Shown here: positions 54,967 through 64,000 of the stretch, piece after piece
How the letters are laid out: each line of letters opens with the position of its first letter
Position numbering within the stretch: the stretch's first letter is position 1
From: Orientallactaga sibirica
Taxonomy: Eukaryota > Chordata > Mammalia > Rodentia > Dipodidae
Assembly (NCBI GenBank): GCA_036365145.1
Contig: JAEOAD010000025.1
Coordinates: forward strand, 29,335,001 to 29,399,000
Length of the DNA stretch: 64,000 nt
Direction: 5' to 3'
Notes under the pieces: model-generated
The model's input: only the letters and a program-made list of their open reading frames with translations
What the model was told of the DNA's origin: nothing
The model's database searches: none
Position numbers and translations under genes: made by a program

Positions 54967-56410
54967 AAAAGCAGTCTTTAAGTACCCACTTTGTGCCCAA
55001 AGATTAGCCTGGGGACTGATGTCCTGGTCTGTGGCATCAGTGTGACACGGAGCAGAAGGCATGTCTGTCGGTGCCTAGATGTCTGCCTCCGCCTGCCGAG
55101 GGCTGCCCCACCTCCCCCAGCCTGCCCTGCTGACTCCTGTCCCCATGCTTGTGTGTGATCATAAGTCATTGTGCCACAAAGCGCTCCAGAGTGTAGAATG
55201 AGTGAATTATTTATCAATGACCCTGGCTGAATGCTCATGGGGATAAATGATTAAGCCGCCGATCTGTCAAAAAGGCTTCATAATTAAGTAATTCTGCGCT
55301 GCCTTAATGGGCTTGGTAAATTACTCATTTCTGCCACTGCTGGGATCACCCTCTGGAGTAAACCCTTTACCTGGTTTACTGCGAGATCTGTATGGGCTGG
55401 GACAAATTTCTGTCCACCGGCTAGGCAGCCTTCCCAGCTGCTAGGCCACCTGTCAGGGCCTCCCAGGAAGAAAGTTCCTAAAAACAGGTGACCCTCCTGT
55501 GTCACTTCACAGGAAAGTGGGGTCAGATGTGAGCTGACCAGCTCCGCCTCTTCGTGTGCCCTGCAAGATAACACTACAGACCCCGGTGCCTTTTCCACCC
55601 AGCATTCATTCATTCATTCATTCATTCATTCATTCATTCAGTGAGACTGGGGATGTGCCCCTGGGTCTCGGGTTCCCTGCTAGACACCAGGAAGCCAAAG
55701 ACACAGAAGTGTGCCTCAAGGGGCTCCGTGGAGGGACAGAGACAAGGATGGCGATGCAGGAGAATCAACACACTTCAGGCTGGTGACATGGGAGGGGCAG
55801 CAATGTCCACCTGGCTTCTGGAGCTTCTAGCTAGTTCCAGCGCAGTGCTAAAATTAACTGAGGTAGATAATGCTAACCTGGAAGGTATGGAGGGGGCTGC
55901 CCAGGAGAGAAATGTTTATGAGCAATTTTAATTTTAATTATTGCCCTACCTGCAGAGTCTGACTCAGTGAACTCATCACTGGGATAAGTGCCATTAGATG
56001 CCACGTGAACAAGGTGGTCCTCTGTCATCTGTGTGAAGACCATGCCAAAGGGTGGCTATTAACAAGCCAGGAAGAGAGCCCGCCAGAGCCAGCTGGCTCC
56101 ACGGACAGCATTTGTTGTGGCGGTCCCAGCTGACAGGGACACCACTAGTTATCATCTGCAGTCAAGCCCTTACACACCTTTCCTCTCGTTTTCTTAGCGG
56201 TGAAGATAGTAACAGCCATGTTCAGAGGGTTGAGTCAGACCATCATTTCGTGCTCTCAGCACTGGGCCCAAAGCTCCAGTTACTGGTGCCGTCACAGCTG
56301 GTAGTGGTATTACTGTGGAAGTGGACCTTGGAAGCTGAATATTACAGAGTGGGTCACACCCACAAATGCCCCCCCCATAATACACACTCCCCTCATTGCT
56401 AACATGTTCT
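54967..56410. other. Unique interval with (CATT)n and conserved-looking blocks
   Basis: (CATT)n lies at 55604-55640. AT-rich, homeobox-motif-rich blocks lie at 55190-55345 and 55840-55960. No exon is recognised. Confidence 0.5.
55190..55345. promoter_or_regulatory. Candidate conserved non-coding element
   Basis: Contains CATAATTAAGTAATTC, GATAAATGATTAAG, CTTAATGGGC and AAATTACTC, dense TAAT-type cores in otherwise balanced sequence with no repeat similarity. Judged by texture only; conservation cannot be seen from one sequence. Confidence 0.3.
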
Positions 56411-56480
56411 ATTTTTTTTTTTAATTTTTAGAGAGAGCACACAAGAGAGAGAGGGAGGGAGAGACAAAAGGAGAGAGAGA

Positions 56481-56621
56481 GCCAGGCATGGTGGCACATG
56501 CCTTTAATCCCAGCGTTTGAGAGGTAGAGGTAAGAGATCACCATGAGTTTGAGGCCGCCCTGACACTACATAGTGAATTACAGGTCAGCCTGAGCTAGAG
56601 TGAGACCCTACCTCAAAAAAC

Positions 56622-56655
<34 letters not shown>
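56481..56655 (+). mobile_element. B1 SINE
   Basis: Full length with an A32 tail; AGAGAGAGAG on both sides. Confidence 0.9.
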
Positions 56656-56657
<2 letters not shown>

Positions 56658-56718
56658 AGAGAGAGAGAATTGGCACACCAGGGGCCTCAGCCACTGAAAT
56701 TGAACTCCAGATGCTTGA

Positions 56719-56730
56719 GCCACCTAGTGG
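56719..56730 (-). promoter_or_regulatory. CTCF-like core inside SINE
   Basis: GCCACCTAGTGG fits the reverse CTCF core GCCMYCTRSTGG at all 12 positions; same SINE position as the motifs at 30753 and 57224. Confidence 0.4.
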
Positions 56731-57082
56731 GCATGTTGTGGCCTTGCACTTGCCTCACTTTTGAGCGTCTAGCTAGCGTGGGATCTGGAAAGGTCGAACA
56801 TAGGTCCTTAGGGTTCGCAGGCAAACGCCTCAACAGCTAAGCCATCTCTCCAGCCCTGCTAACAGGTTCTAAAAACTCCTCCCTCTCAACATTCAGCCAG
56901 AAGCAGGTGTTAGTGGCATAGCAGGCCTGAGCTGGCACCATTTTCTGTCCCCTCTGCACGCATGGACAGATACTGTCCCCCTCACAGGCCTCACTGCATA
57001 ATCACAGGGATGATGCCATGTAAGGGCAGAGAGCTGGGCCAGAACTCTTTGATTCCCCCTGGATTCCCTCCAGCTCTCTCAC

Positions 57083-57138
57083 ACTGTGGTGGTTTGAAGG
57101 TGAATGTATGTGCCCTGTAGCCTGAGGTATTTTTTTTT

Positions 57139-57177
<39 letters not shown>

Positions 57178-57655
57178 GGTGTGCCAGGGCTTCTCAGCTG
57201 CTGTGAATGAACTCCAGACGCGTGCGCCCCCTTGTGGACAAGCACGGCATTGTGCCCTTGAGTCACTTTTGCATCTGGCTAAACATGGGATCTAGAGATG
57301 GAACGGGCGTTCTTAGGCTTGGCAGGCAGGCACCTTAACCACTGAGCCATCTCTACAACCTAGCCTGAGGTATTTTTGATTGAGCTTGCCACTTGAATCT
57401 CCAGCAGGTGGAGCCCTGATGGGAGCTGATTTTCAGTCCAGCCCTATTAGGTGTCAGTTTGAGCTTTGGCTGTTTGTGTTGGCCGGCTGTTGGTGTTGTC
57501 TCTCTGCTGTGGATGTATGATGAAGTGAGCCAGCTTCTTCCACCATGATGAAGCTTCCCCTGGAATCTGTACACCTCAAGAAACCCTTTACTCCTATCGG
57601 CTGCTTCTGGTTAAGTATTTGTTTCAGCAATGTGAAATTAACTGCAATCCACACC
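57083..57655 (+). mobile_element. MaLR LTR split by a SINE
   Basis: 57083-57130 begins ACTGTGGTGGTTTGAAGG; 57361-57655 continues GCCTGAGGTATTTTTGATTG to AATTAACTGCAATCC. Confidence 0.82.
57131..57360 (-). mobile_element. DIP-like SINE, long subfamily
   Basis: Flanked by the 17-bp duplication TAGCCTGAGGTATTTTT. Complete; CTCF-like motif GCGCCCCCTTGTGGACA at 57224-57240. Confidence 0.92.
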
Positions 57656-57748
57656 CAGTTTGCATCCGTTCTGTGCTGGCTCCTCAATGTGGTCCTGCAC
57701 AACTCATGGTCTGGGTCCCAGTGGTCAAGGAAGAAATGACAGGAGGAG

Positions 57749-57950
57749 GGCTGGAAAGATGGCTCAGCAGATAAGGCACTTGCCTGCAAAGCTAAAGGAT
57801 CCAGGTTTGATTCCTCAGTACCCACATAAAGCCAGATGCACAAGGTGGCGCATGTGTCTGGAGTTTGTTTGCAGCTGTTGGAGGCCCTGGCACACCCATT
57901 CTCTCTCTCTCTCTATCTCTCCCTTAAACAAACAAAATATTTTTTAAAAA
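57749..57950 (+). mobile_element. DIP-type SINE
   Basis: Complete copy flanked by AGAAATGA. Confidence 0.92.
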
Positions 57951-57965
57951 AGAAATGATGGAAAG

Positions 57966-58307
57966 CCAGGCGTGGTGGTGCACGCCTTTAATCCCAGCAC
58001 TCGGGAGGCAGAGGTAGGAGGATCGCGGAGAGTTCGAGGCCACCCTGAGACTACATAGTTAATTCCAGGTCAGCCTGGACCAGAGTGAGACCCTACCTTG
58101 CAAAAACAAAAAAAAAAAAAAAAAAAAGAAAAAGAAAAGAAATGATGGGAGCTGGGAGTGGTGTCGCACGTCTTTAATCCCAGCACTCAGGGAGGCAGAG
58201 GTAGGAGGATCGCTGAGAGTTTGAGGTCACCCTGAGACTACATAGTGAATTCCACGTCAGCCTGAACTAGAGTGAGACCCTACCTTGGAAAACCAAAAAA
58301 AAAAAAA
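57966..58307 (+). mobile_element. Two B1 SINEs in tandem
   Basis: 57966-58137 and 58150-58307. AGAAATGATGG precedes each, so the second used the duplicated target of the first. Confidence 0.92.
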
Positions 58308-58365
58308 GATGGGAGGAGGGAGCTTCCGGTGGGATCAAGTCTTCTGCTGGGCCAGAGAGATATCT

Positions 58366-58715
58366 GTTTTTTTTTTTGTTGTTGTTATTTTTTTTTTTTT
58401 TTTGAGGTAAGGTTTCACTCTAGTCCAGGCTGACCTGGAATTCACTATGTAGTCTCAGGGTAGCTTCGACCTCATGGTGATCCTCCTACCTCTGCCTCCC
58501 GAGTGCTGGGATTAAAGATGTGCGCCACCACACCCGGCTCACAATCTGTTTGTTTTGTTTTGTTTGTTTGGTGTTTTTTTGAGGTAGAGTCTCACTCTGG
58601 CTCAGGTTGACCTGGAATTCACTATGTAGTCTCAGGTGGCCTTGAACTCACAGCGATCCTCCTACCTCTGCCTCCTGGATGCTGGGATTAAAGGTGTGCG
58701 GCACCACGCCTGGCT
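58366..58715 (-). mobile_element. Two inverted B1 SINEs
   Basis: 58366-58540 and 58553-58715, with (GTTTT)n between. Confidence 0.92.
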
Positions 58716-58932
58716 TTTTTTTTTTTTTTTTTAATATTACTTATTTATTTGCAAGGAGGCAGAAAGAGAGAGAGTAACAGAGAATGGTCTCACCCGGGCC
58801 TCCTACCACTGCAAACTCTAAGTGCATGTGCCATTTTATGCATCTGGCTTTATGGAGGTACTAAGGAATTGAACCTGGGCTGTCAGGCTTTGCAAGCAAG
58901 TGCCTTTAACTGCTGAGCCATCTCTCCAACTC
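58716..58932 (-). mobile_element. Old DIP-type SINE
   Basis: Diverged inverted copy ending AGCCATCTCTCCAACTC. Confidence 0.85.
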
Positions 58933-59000
58933 TGAGACGTCTGTTCTTACGGCTGTCAGCAATCTCTCCAACTCTGAGACGTCTGTTCTTACGGCTGTCA
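58921..59000 (+). repeat. 42-bp direct duplication
   Basis: TCTCTCCAACTCTGAGACGT is at 58921 and 58963. The unit spans the SINE head and 30 bp of flank, so it arose after the SINE. Confidence 0.95.
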
Positions 59001-59557
59001 CATCAACACAAAATGCTTGTCAAGGGAGTGGGAGGAAGGTCGTATCCATGGCTTACTTTCTCTGTGCATCTAGTTGACTCCTACAGGCATCAGCCTGATG
59101 CTTGACCACCAAGCTCTCCGCCCTCCACATCCACATGGAGGCGGAGGTGGGAGGCTCAGCTGGATGAGCAGGCTGTTGTTAAGACTGCCTGGAGGGCACT
59201 TCTGGGCCCAGCGGTCAGAGCCTGGCCTGCTCTGCCTCAGCAAGCCCCAGGCAGCAGTGAGGTATTAAGTTCCACACTGAAAAAGACAAGCTTTCTCATC
59301 TTTCATAATTGAAGCAACTCACACTTATTCACAGCTTGGCAGGCTTTCCCCACGGTGTGAGCTGTGAGCTGAGCGGCAGTCAGATCTTCACTGAGGCGTT
59401 CTGCAGCAGCAAGGCTCTGCCTGAGCAAGGGCTGCACTAGGCAGAGGCAGAGGCAGAGGCAGAGGCAGGTACTCAGACATTTACTGAGCTCTTCATGCCT
59501 CTGGGAACGCGCAGTTACATGAGATAAGTCAGAGGTGTGATAACATGATGTGAAGCA
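59001..59557. other. Unique sequence with (AGAGGC)n
   Basis: Hexamer tract at 59435-59468; no exon recognised. Confidence 0.5.
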
Positions 59558-59692
59558 AGCCAACGTGGTGGCGCACGCCTTTAATCCCAGCACTCGGGAG
59601 GCAGAGGTAGGAGGATTGCCGTGAGTTCGAGGCCACCCTGAGACTACTTAGTGAATCCAGGTCAGCCTGAGCCAGAAAAACAAAACAAAACT
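59558..59692 (+). mobile_element. B1 SINE, shortened tail
   Basis: Ends CAGCCTGAGCCAGAAAAAC, lacking GTGAGACCCTACCTCG; 90 bp before the 42-bp array. Confidence 0.9.
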
Positions 59693-59780
59693 AATACTAT
59701 AAAGCAAAAGGCTTTAAATGTGGTGACAGGTGCTCTCTGATGACAACAGATTGTGCACGAGCTACTCCCTATCCACGCTT

Positions 59781-62700
59781 CAGCCTGTGGACACGCTCCC
59801 GGCCCGGAGACGGTCATGCGGGTGGTCTGTGGACATGCTCCCGGCCTGGAGACGGTCATGCGGGTGGTCTGTGGACACGCTCCCGGCCCGGAGACGGTCA
59901 TGTGGGTGGTCTGTGGACATGCTCCCGGCCTGGAGGCGGTCATGCGGGTGGTCTGTGGACACGCTCCCGGCCTGGAGACGGTCATGCGGGTGGTCTGTGG
60001 ACACGCTCCCGGCCTGGAGACGGTCATGCGGGTGGTCTGTGGACATGCTCCCGGCCTGGAGACGGTCATGCGGGTGGTCTGTGGACACGCTCCCGGCCTG
60101 GAGACGGTCATGCGGGTGGTCTGTGGACATGCTCCCGGCCCGAGGCGGTCATGTGGGTGGTCTGTGGACATGCTCCCGGCCTGGAGACGGTCATGCGGGT
60201 GGTCTGTGGACACGCTCCCGGCCTGGAGACGGTCATGCGGGTGGTCTGTGGACACGCTCCCGGCCTGGAGACGGTCATGCGGGTGGTCTGTGGACATGCT
60301 CCCGGCCTGGAGGCGGTCATGCGCGGGTGGTCTGTGGACACGCTCCCGGCCTGGAGACGGCGGTCATGCGGGTGGTCTGTGGACACGCTCCCGGCCTGGA
60401 GGCGGTCATGCGGGTGGTCTGTGGACATGCTCCCGGCCTGGAGGCGGTCATGCGGGTGGTCTGTGGACACGCTCCCGGCCTGGAGGCGGTCATGCGGGTG
60501 GTCTGTGGACATGCTCCCGGCCCGGAGACGGTCATGTGGGTGGTCTGTGGACATGCTCCCGGCCTGGAGACGGTCATGCGGGTGGTCTGTGGACATGCTC
60601 CCGGCCTGGAGACGGTCATGCGGGTGGTCTGTGGACACGCTCCCGGCCTGGAGGCGGTCATGCGGGTGGTCTGTGGACACGCTCCCGGCCTGGAGGCGGT
60701 CATGCGGGTGGTCTGTGGACACGCTCCCGGCCTGGGGCGGTCATGCGGGTGGTCTGTGGACACGCCCGGCCCGAGGCGGTCATGCGGGTGGTCTGTGGAC
60801 ACGCTCCGGCCCGGAGGCGGTCATGCGGGTGGTCTGTGGAACGCTCCCGGCCCCGAGACGGGTCATGCGGGTGGTCTGTGGACACGCTCCCGGCCCGGAG
60901 ATGGTCATGCGGGTGGTCTGTGGACACGCTCCCGGCCCGGAGACGGTCATGCGGGTGGTCTGTGGACAAGCTCCCGGCCTGGAGATGGTCATGGGTGGTC
61001 TGTGGACACGCTCCCGGCCCGGAGACGGTCATGCGGGTGGTCTGTGGACATGCTCCCGGCCTGGAGATGGTCATGCGGGTGGTCTGTGGACACGCTCCCG
61101 GCCCGGAGACGGTCATGCGGGTGGTCTGTGGACATGCTCCCGGCCTGGAGACGGTCATGCGGGTGGTCTGTGGACACGCCCGGCCTGGAGACGGTCATGC
61201 GGGTGGTCTGTGGACACGCTCCCGGCCTGGAGCGGTCATGCGGGTAGTCTGTGGACACGCTCCGGCCTGGAGATGGTCATGCGGGTGTGGTGTGGACACG
61301 CTCCGGCCCGGAGGCGGTCATGCGGGTGGTCTGTGGACATGCTCCCGGCCTGGAGATGGTCATGGGTGGTCTGTGGACACGCTCCCGGCCCGGAGGCGGT
61401 CATGCGGGTGGTCTGTGGACATGCTCCCGGCCTGGAGAGCGGTCCGGGTGGTTTGTGGACACGCTCCCGGCCTGGAGACGGTCATGCGGGTGGTCTGTGG
61501 ACACGCTCCCGGTCGGTCATGCGGGTGGTCTGTGGACATGCTCCCGGCCTGGAGACGGTCATGCGGGTGGTCTGTGGACACGCTCCCGGCCTGGAGACGG
61601 TCATGCGGGTGGTCTGTGGACACGCTCCCGGCCTGGAGACGGTCATGCGGGTGGTCTGTGGACACGCTCCCGGCCTGGAGATGGTCATGCGGGTGGTCTG
61701 TGGACATGCTCTGTCATGCGGGTGGTCTGTGGACACGCTCCCGGCCTGGAGACGGTCATGCGGGTGGTCTGTGGACATGCTCCCGGCCTGGAGATGGTCA
61801 TGCGGGTGGTCTGTGGACATGCTCCCGGCCTGGAGACGGTCATGCGGGTGGTTTGTGGACACGCTCCCGGCCTGGAGACGGTCATGCGGGTGGTCTGTGG
61901 ACACGCTCCCGGCCCCGAGCGGTCATGCGGGTGGTTTGTGGACACGCCCGGCCTGGAGATGGTCATGCGGGTGGTCTGTGGACATGCTCCCGGCCTGGAG
62001 ACGGGCGGGTGGTTTGTGGACACGCCCCGGCCTGGAGACGGTCATGCGGGTGGTCTGTGGACACGCTCCCGGCCTGGAGGCGGTCATGCGGGTGGTCTGT
62101 GGACATGCTCCCGGCCTGGAGGCGGTCATGCGGGTGGTCTGTGGACACGCTCCGCCCCCGGAGGCGGTCATGCGGGTGGTCTGTGGACATGCTCCCGCCC
62201 GGAGAGCGGTCATGCGTGTGGTCTGTGGACATGCTCCCGGCCTGGAGGCGGTGCGGGTGGTCTGTGGACCGCGCTCCGGCCCGGAGACGGTCATGCGGGT
62301 GGTCTGTGGACATGCTCCCGGCCTGGAGGCGGTCATGCGGGTGGTCTGTGGACATGCTCCCGGCCTGGAGACGGTCATGCGGGTGGTTTGTGGACACGCC
62401 CGGCCTGGAGACGGTCATGCGGGTGGTCTCACGCTCCCGGCCCGGAGGCGGTCATGCGGGTAGTCTGTGGACATGCTCCCGGCCTGGAGACGGTCATGCG
62501 GGTGGTTTGTGGACACGCTCCCGGCCTGGAGACGGTCATGCGGGTGGTCTGTGGACACGCTCCGGGCCTGGGGCGGTCATGCGGGTGGTCTGTGGACATG
62601 CTCCCGGCCTGGAGGCGGTCATGCGGGTGGTTTGTGGACATGCTCCCGGCCCGGAGACGGTCATGCGGGTGGTCTGTGGACACGCTCCCGGCCCGGAGAC

Positions 62701-63040
62701 GGTCATGCGGGTGGTCTGTGGACATGCTCCCGGCCTGGAGACGGTCATGCGGGTGGTCTGTGGACATGCTCCCGGCCTGGAGACGGTCATGCGGGTGGTT
62801 TGTGGACACGCTCCCGGCCTGGAGACGGTCATGCGGGTGGTCTGTGGACACGCTCCCGGCCTGGAGACGGTCATGCGGGTGGTCTGTGGACACGCTCCCG
62901 GCCTGGAGACGGTCATGCGGGTGGTTTGTGGACACGCTCCCGGCCCGGAGACGGTCATGCGGGTGGTCTGTGGACACGCTCCCGGCCTGGAGACGGTCAT
63001 GCGTGTGGTCTGTGGACATGCTCCCAGCCTGGAGATGGCC
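59781..63040 (+). repeat. 42-bp CpG-dense minisatellite, about 77 copies
   Basis: Unit GGTCATGCGGGTGGTCTGTG plus GACACGCTCCCGGCCTGGAGAC, about 69% GC with up to five CpG. Common variants are ACACGC/ACATGC, GCCCGG/GCCTGG, GACGG/GATGG/GGCGG, CATGCGGG/CATGTGGG and GTCTGTGG/GTTTGTGG. Being 14 codons long and stop-free in all plus frames, it gives overlapping plus frames of 1,098, 907 and 608 codons. Short indels (near 60735, 60770, 60840, 61435, 61515, 61710, 62005, 62270, 62430) move between frames without closing them. Confidence 0.97.
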
Positions 63041-63270
63041 ACTCTTTAGGGAGATGGTGGGATTCCCTGCAGACTAGCGTGAGCTAGGTAACATGGGGTT
63101 AGAAGAGTAGGTTGGATGGAGCACCAACGACGCCGTGTAAGTCCGAGAGCCAGCCTGTGCCTAATCTGTTCCCAGGGCAAAGGGAGAGTGATGTGGTGGT
63201 ACACTGATGGTAGGACGGGCCCCAGACGTGAAGAAACTGGAAGCTTTTTCCTTCTTCTTTGTAACACCTT
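63041..63270. other. Unique sequence after the array
   Basis: No feature recognised. Confidence 0.5.
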
Positions 63271-63436
63271 AATTTTTTTTTTTTTTTTTTTTTTTTTGCA
63301 AGGTAGGGTCTCACTCTGGTCCAGGCTGACCTGGAAGTCACTATGTAGTCTCAGGGTGGCCTCGAACTCTCGTTGATCCTCCTACCTCTGCCTCCCGAGT
63401 GCTGGGATTAAAGGTGTGCGCCACCACGCCCGGCTT
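63271..63436 (-). mobile_element. B1 SINE
   Basis: Near-consensus with a T26 run; CTTAA(A)TTTTT on both sides. Inserted at the L1 poly(A) end. Confidence 0.92.
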
Positions 63437-64000
63437 CTTAAATTTTTTTATTGACAACTTTCATAATTATAGACAATAACCCATGGTAATCCACTCTCTT
63501 CTCCCCACCTTCCCCTTTGCAACTCCACTCTCCATCATATCCCCTCCCCCTCTCAGTCTCTCTTTTTAGTTTGATGTCATGATCTTTTCCTCCTATTATG
63601 ATGGTCTTGTGTAGGTAGTGTCAGGCACTGTGAGATCATGGATATCCAGGCCATTTTGTGACTGGAGGAGCATATTGTAAGGAGTCCTACCCTTCCTTTA
63701 GCTCTTACATTCTTTCCGCCACCTCTTCTGCAATGGACGTGAGCCTTGGAAGATGTGATAGAGATATTTTAGTGCTGAGCACTCCTCCGTCCCTTCTTCT
63801 CAGCACCATGGTGCCTTCTGAGTCATCCCAAGGTCACTGCCATCTGAAAAGAGAAGCTTCTCTAACCAAAAGTGAGAGTAGCATCAATATATGGGTATGA
63901 ATATTAAGAGAGGTGCTTACTGGGCAGTTTGGTAAGCATAGTATATATATTTAGCCAGACACCAGCAGGCATTACACCCCTAGGGCTCATGACTACCCCT
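63437..64000 (-). mobile_element. LINE-1 3' UTR, runs off the window
   Basis: Third copy of the L1 end seen at 4347 and 24250, inverted, with TTTATTGACAACTTTCATAATTATAG at its poly(A) end. Continues beyond 64000. Confidence 0.85.

Larger units (their letters stand above)
56411..56858 (-). mobile_element. DIP-like SINE, long subfamily, split by B1
   Basis: The tail part at 56411-56480 and the body at 56656-56858 enclose a plus-strand B1 (56481-56655) inserted in the AG tract. The body keeps CTTGCACTTGCCTCACTTTTG. Confidence 0.82.

Noticed and set aside
7266..58932. SINE heads as functional tRNA genes
   Set aside because: The tRNA-derived heads retain promoter-box similarity but do not fold into complete tRNAs, and each is followed by SINE body and A-rich tail.
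59753..63049. Plus-strand 1,098-codon frame as a tetradecapeptide-repeat protein
   Set aside because: Same cause: stop-free 42-bp unit in all plus frames, no promoter, splice or signal-peptide evidence, and CpG-decay variants that ignore codon position.

Overview
This is nuclear DNA of a mammal, almost certainly a rodent. About half of the window is retroposed repeat. Two SINE families dominate: a 7SL-derived B1-type element and a tRNA-derived element of the B2 superfamily with an (AAATA)n-type tail. The second matches my memory of the DIP element of jerboas and jumping mice (Dipodoidea), so a dipodoid is the best guess; this is an inference from repeat type, not a database match. B3-like SINEs, ERVL-MaLR LTRs in both orientations and three LINE-1 3' ends make up most of the rest. 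There are no prokaryotic, CRISPR or defence-system features.

The only protein gene I can support is CD5L (CD5 antigen-like; AIM or Sp-alpha), on the minus strand. Six coding exons lie at 25454-25427, 15417-15391, 14692-14369, 13127-12789, 11645-11325 and 9482-9478. All splice sites are canonical, all introns are phase 1, and the reading frame is intact and predicts 347 residues: a signal peptide followed by three group-B SRCR domains. A TATA-like box lies about 140 bp upstream of the ATG. The 3' UTR appears to run into a same-strand MaLR LTR that supplies the only AATAAA hexamer I can see.

Layout: 1-8.3 kb is flank with SINEs, one nearly complete MaLR element (4.3-6.5 kb) and a SINE nest. 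8.5-25.6 kb is CD5L. Its 10-kb intron 1 holds a 5.7-kb, 53-bp minisatellite (15785-21512). 25.7-59.6 kb is intergenic upstream DNA with a recent 1.5-kb tandem duplication (33693-36728), an inverted pair of 36-bp-unit arrays (43083-43317 and 43967-44316), smaller minisatellites, CTCF-like motifs and two conserved-looking AT-rich blocks near 55.2 and 55.9 kb. 59.78-63.04 kb is a 3.3-kb, CpG-dense 42-bp minisatellite. The window ends in an inverted LINE-1 3' end.

The most unusual feature is the density of tandem arrays. Both large ones are free of stop codons in all three frames of one strand, so they give open frames of about 600 to 1,930 codons that survive any indel. I read them as non-coding, but they could matter for splicing, methylation and stability. 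A B2-type SINE subfamily carrying a CTCF-like motif is the other point most worth following up.
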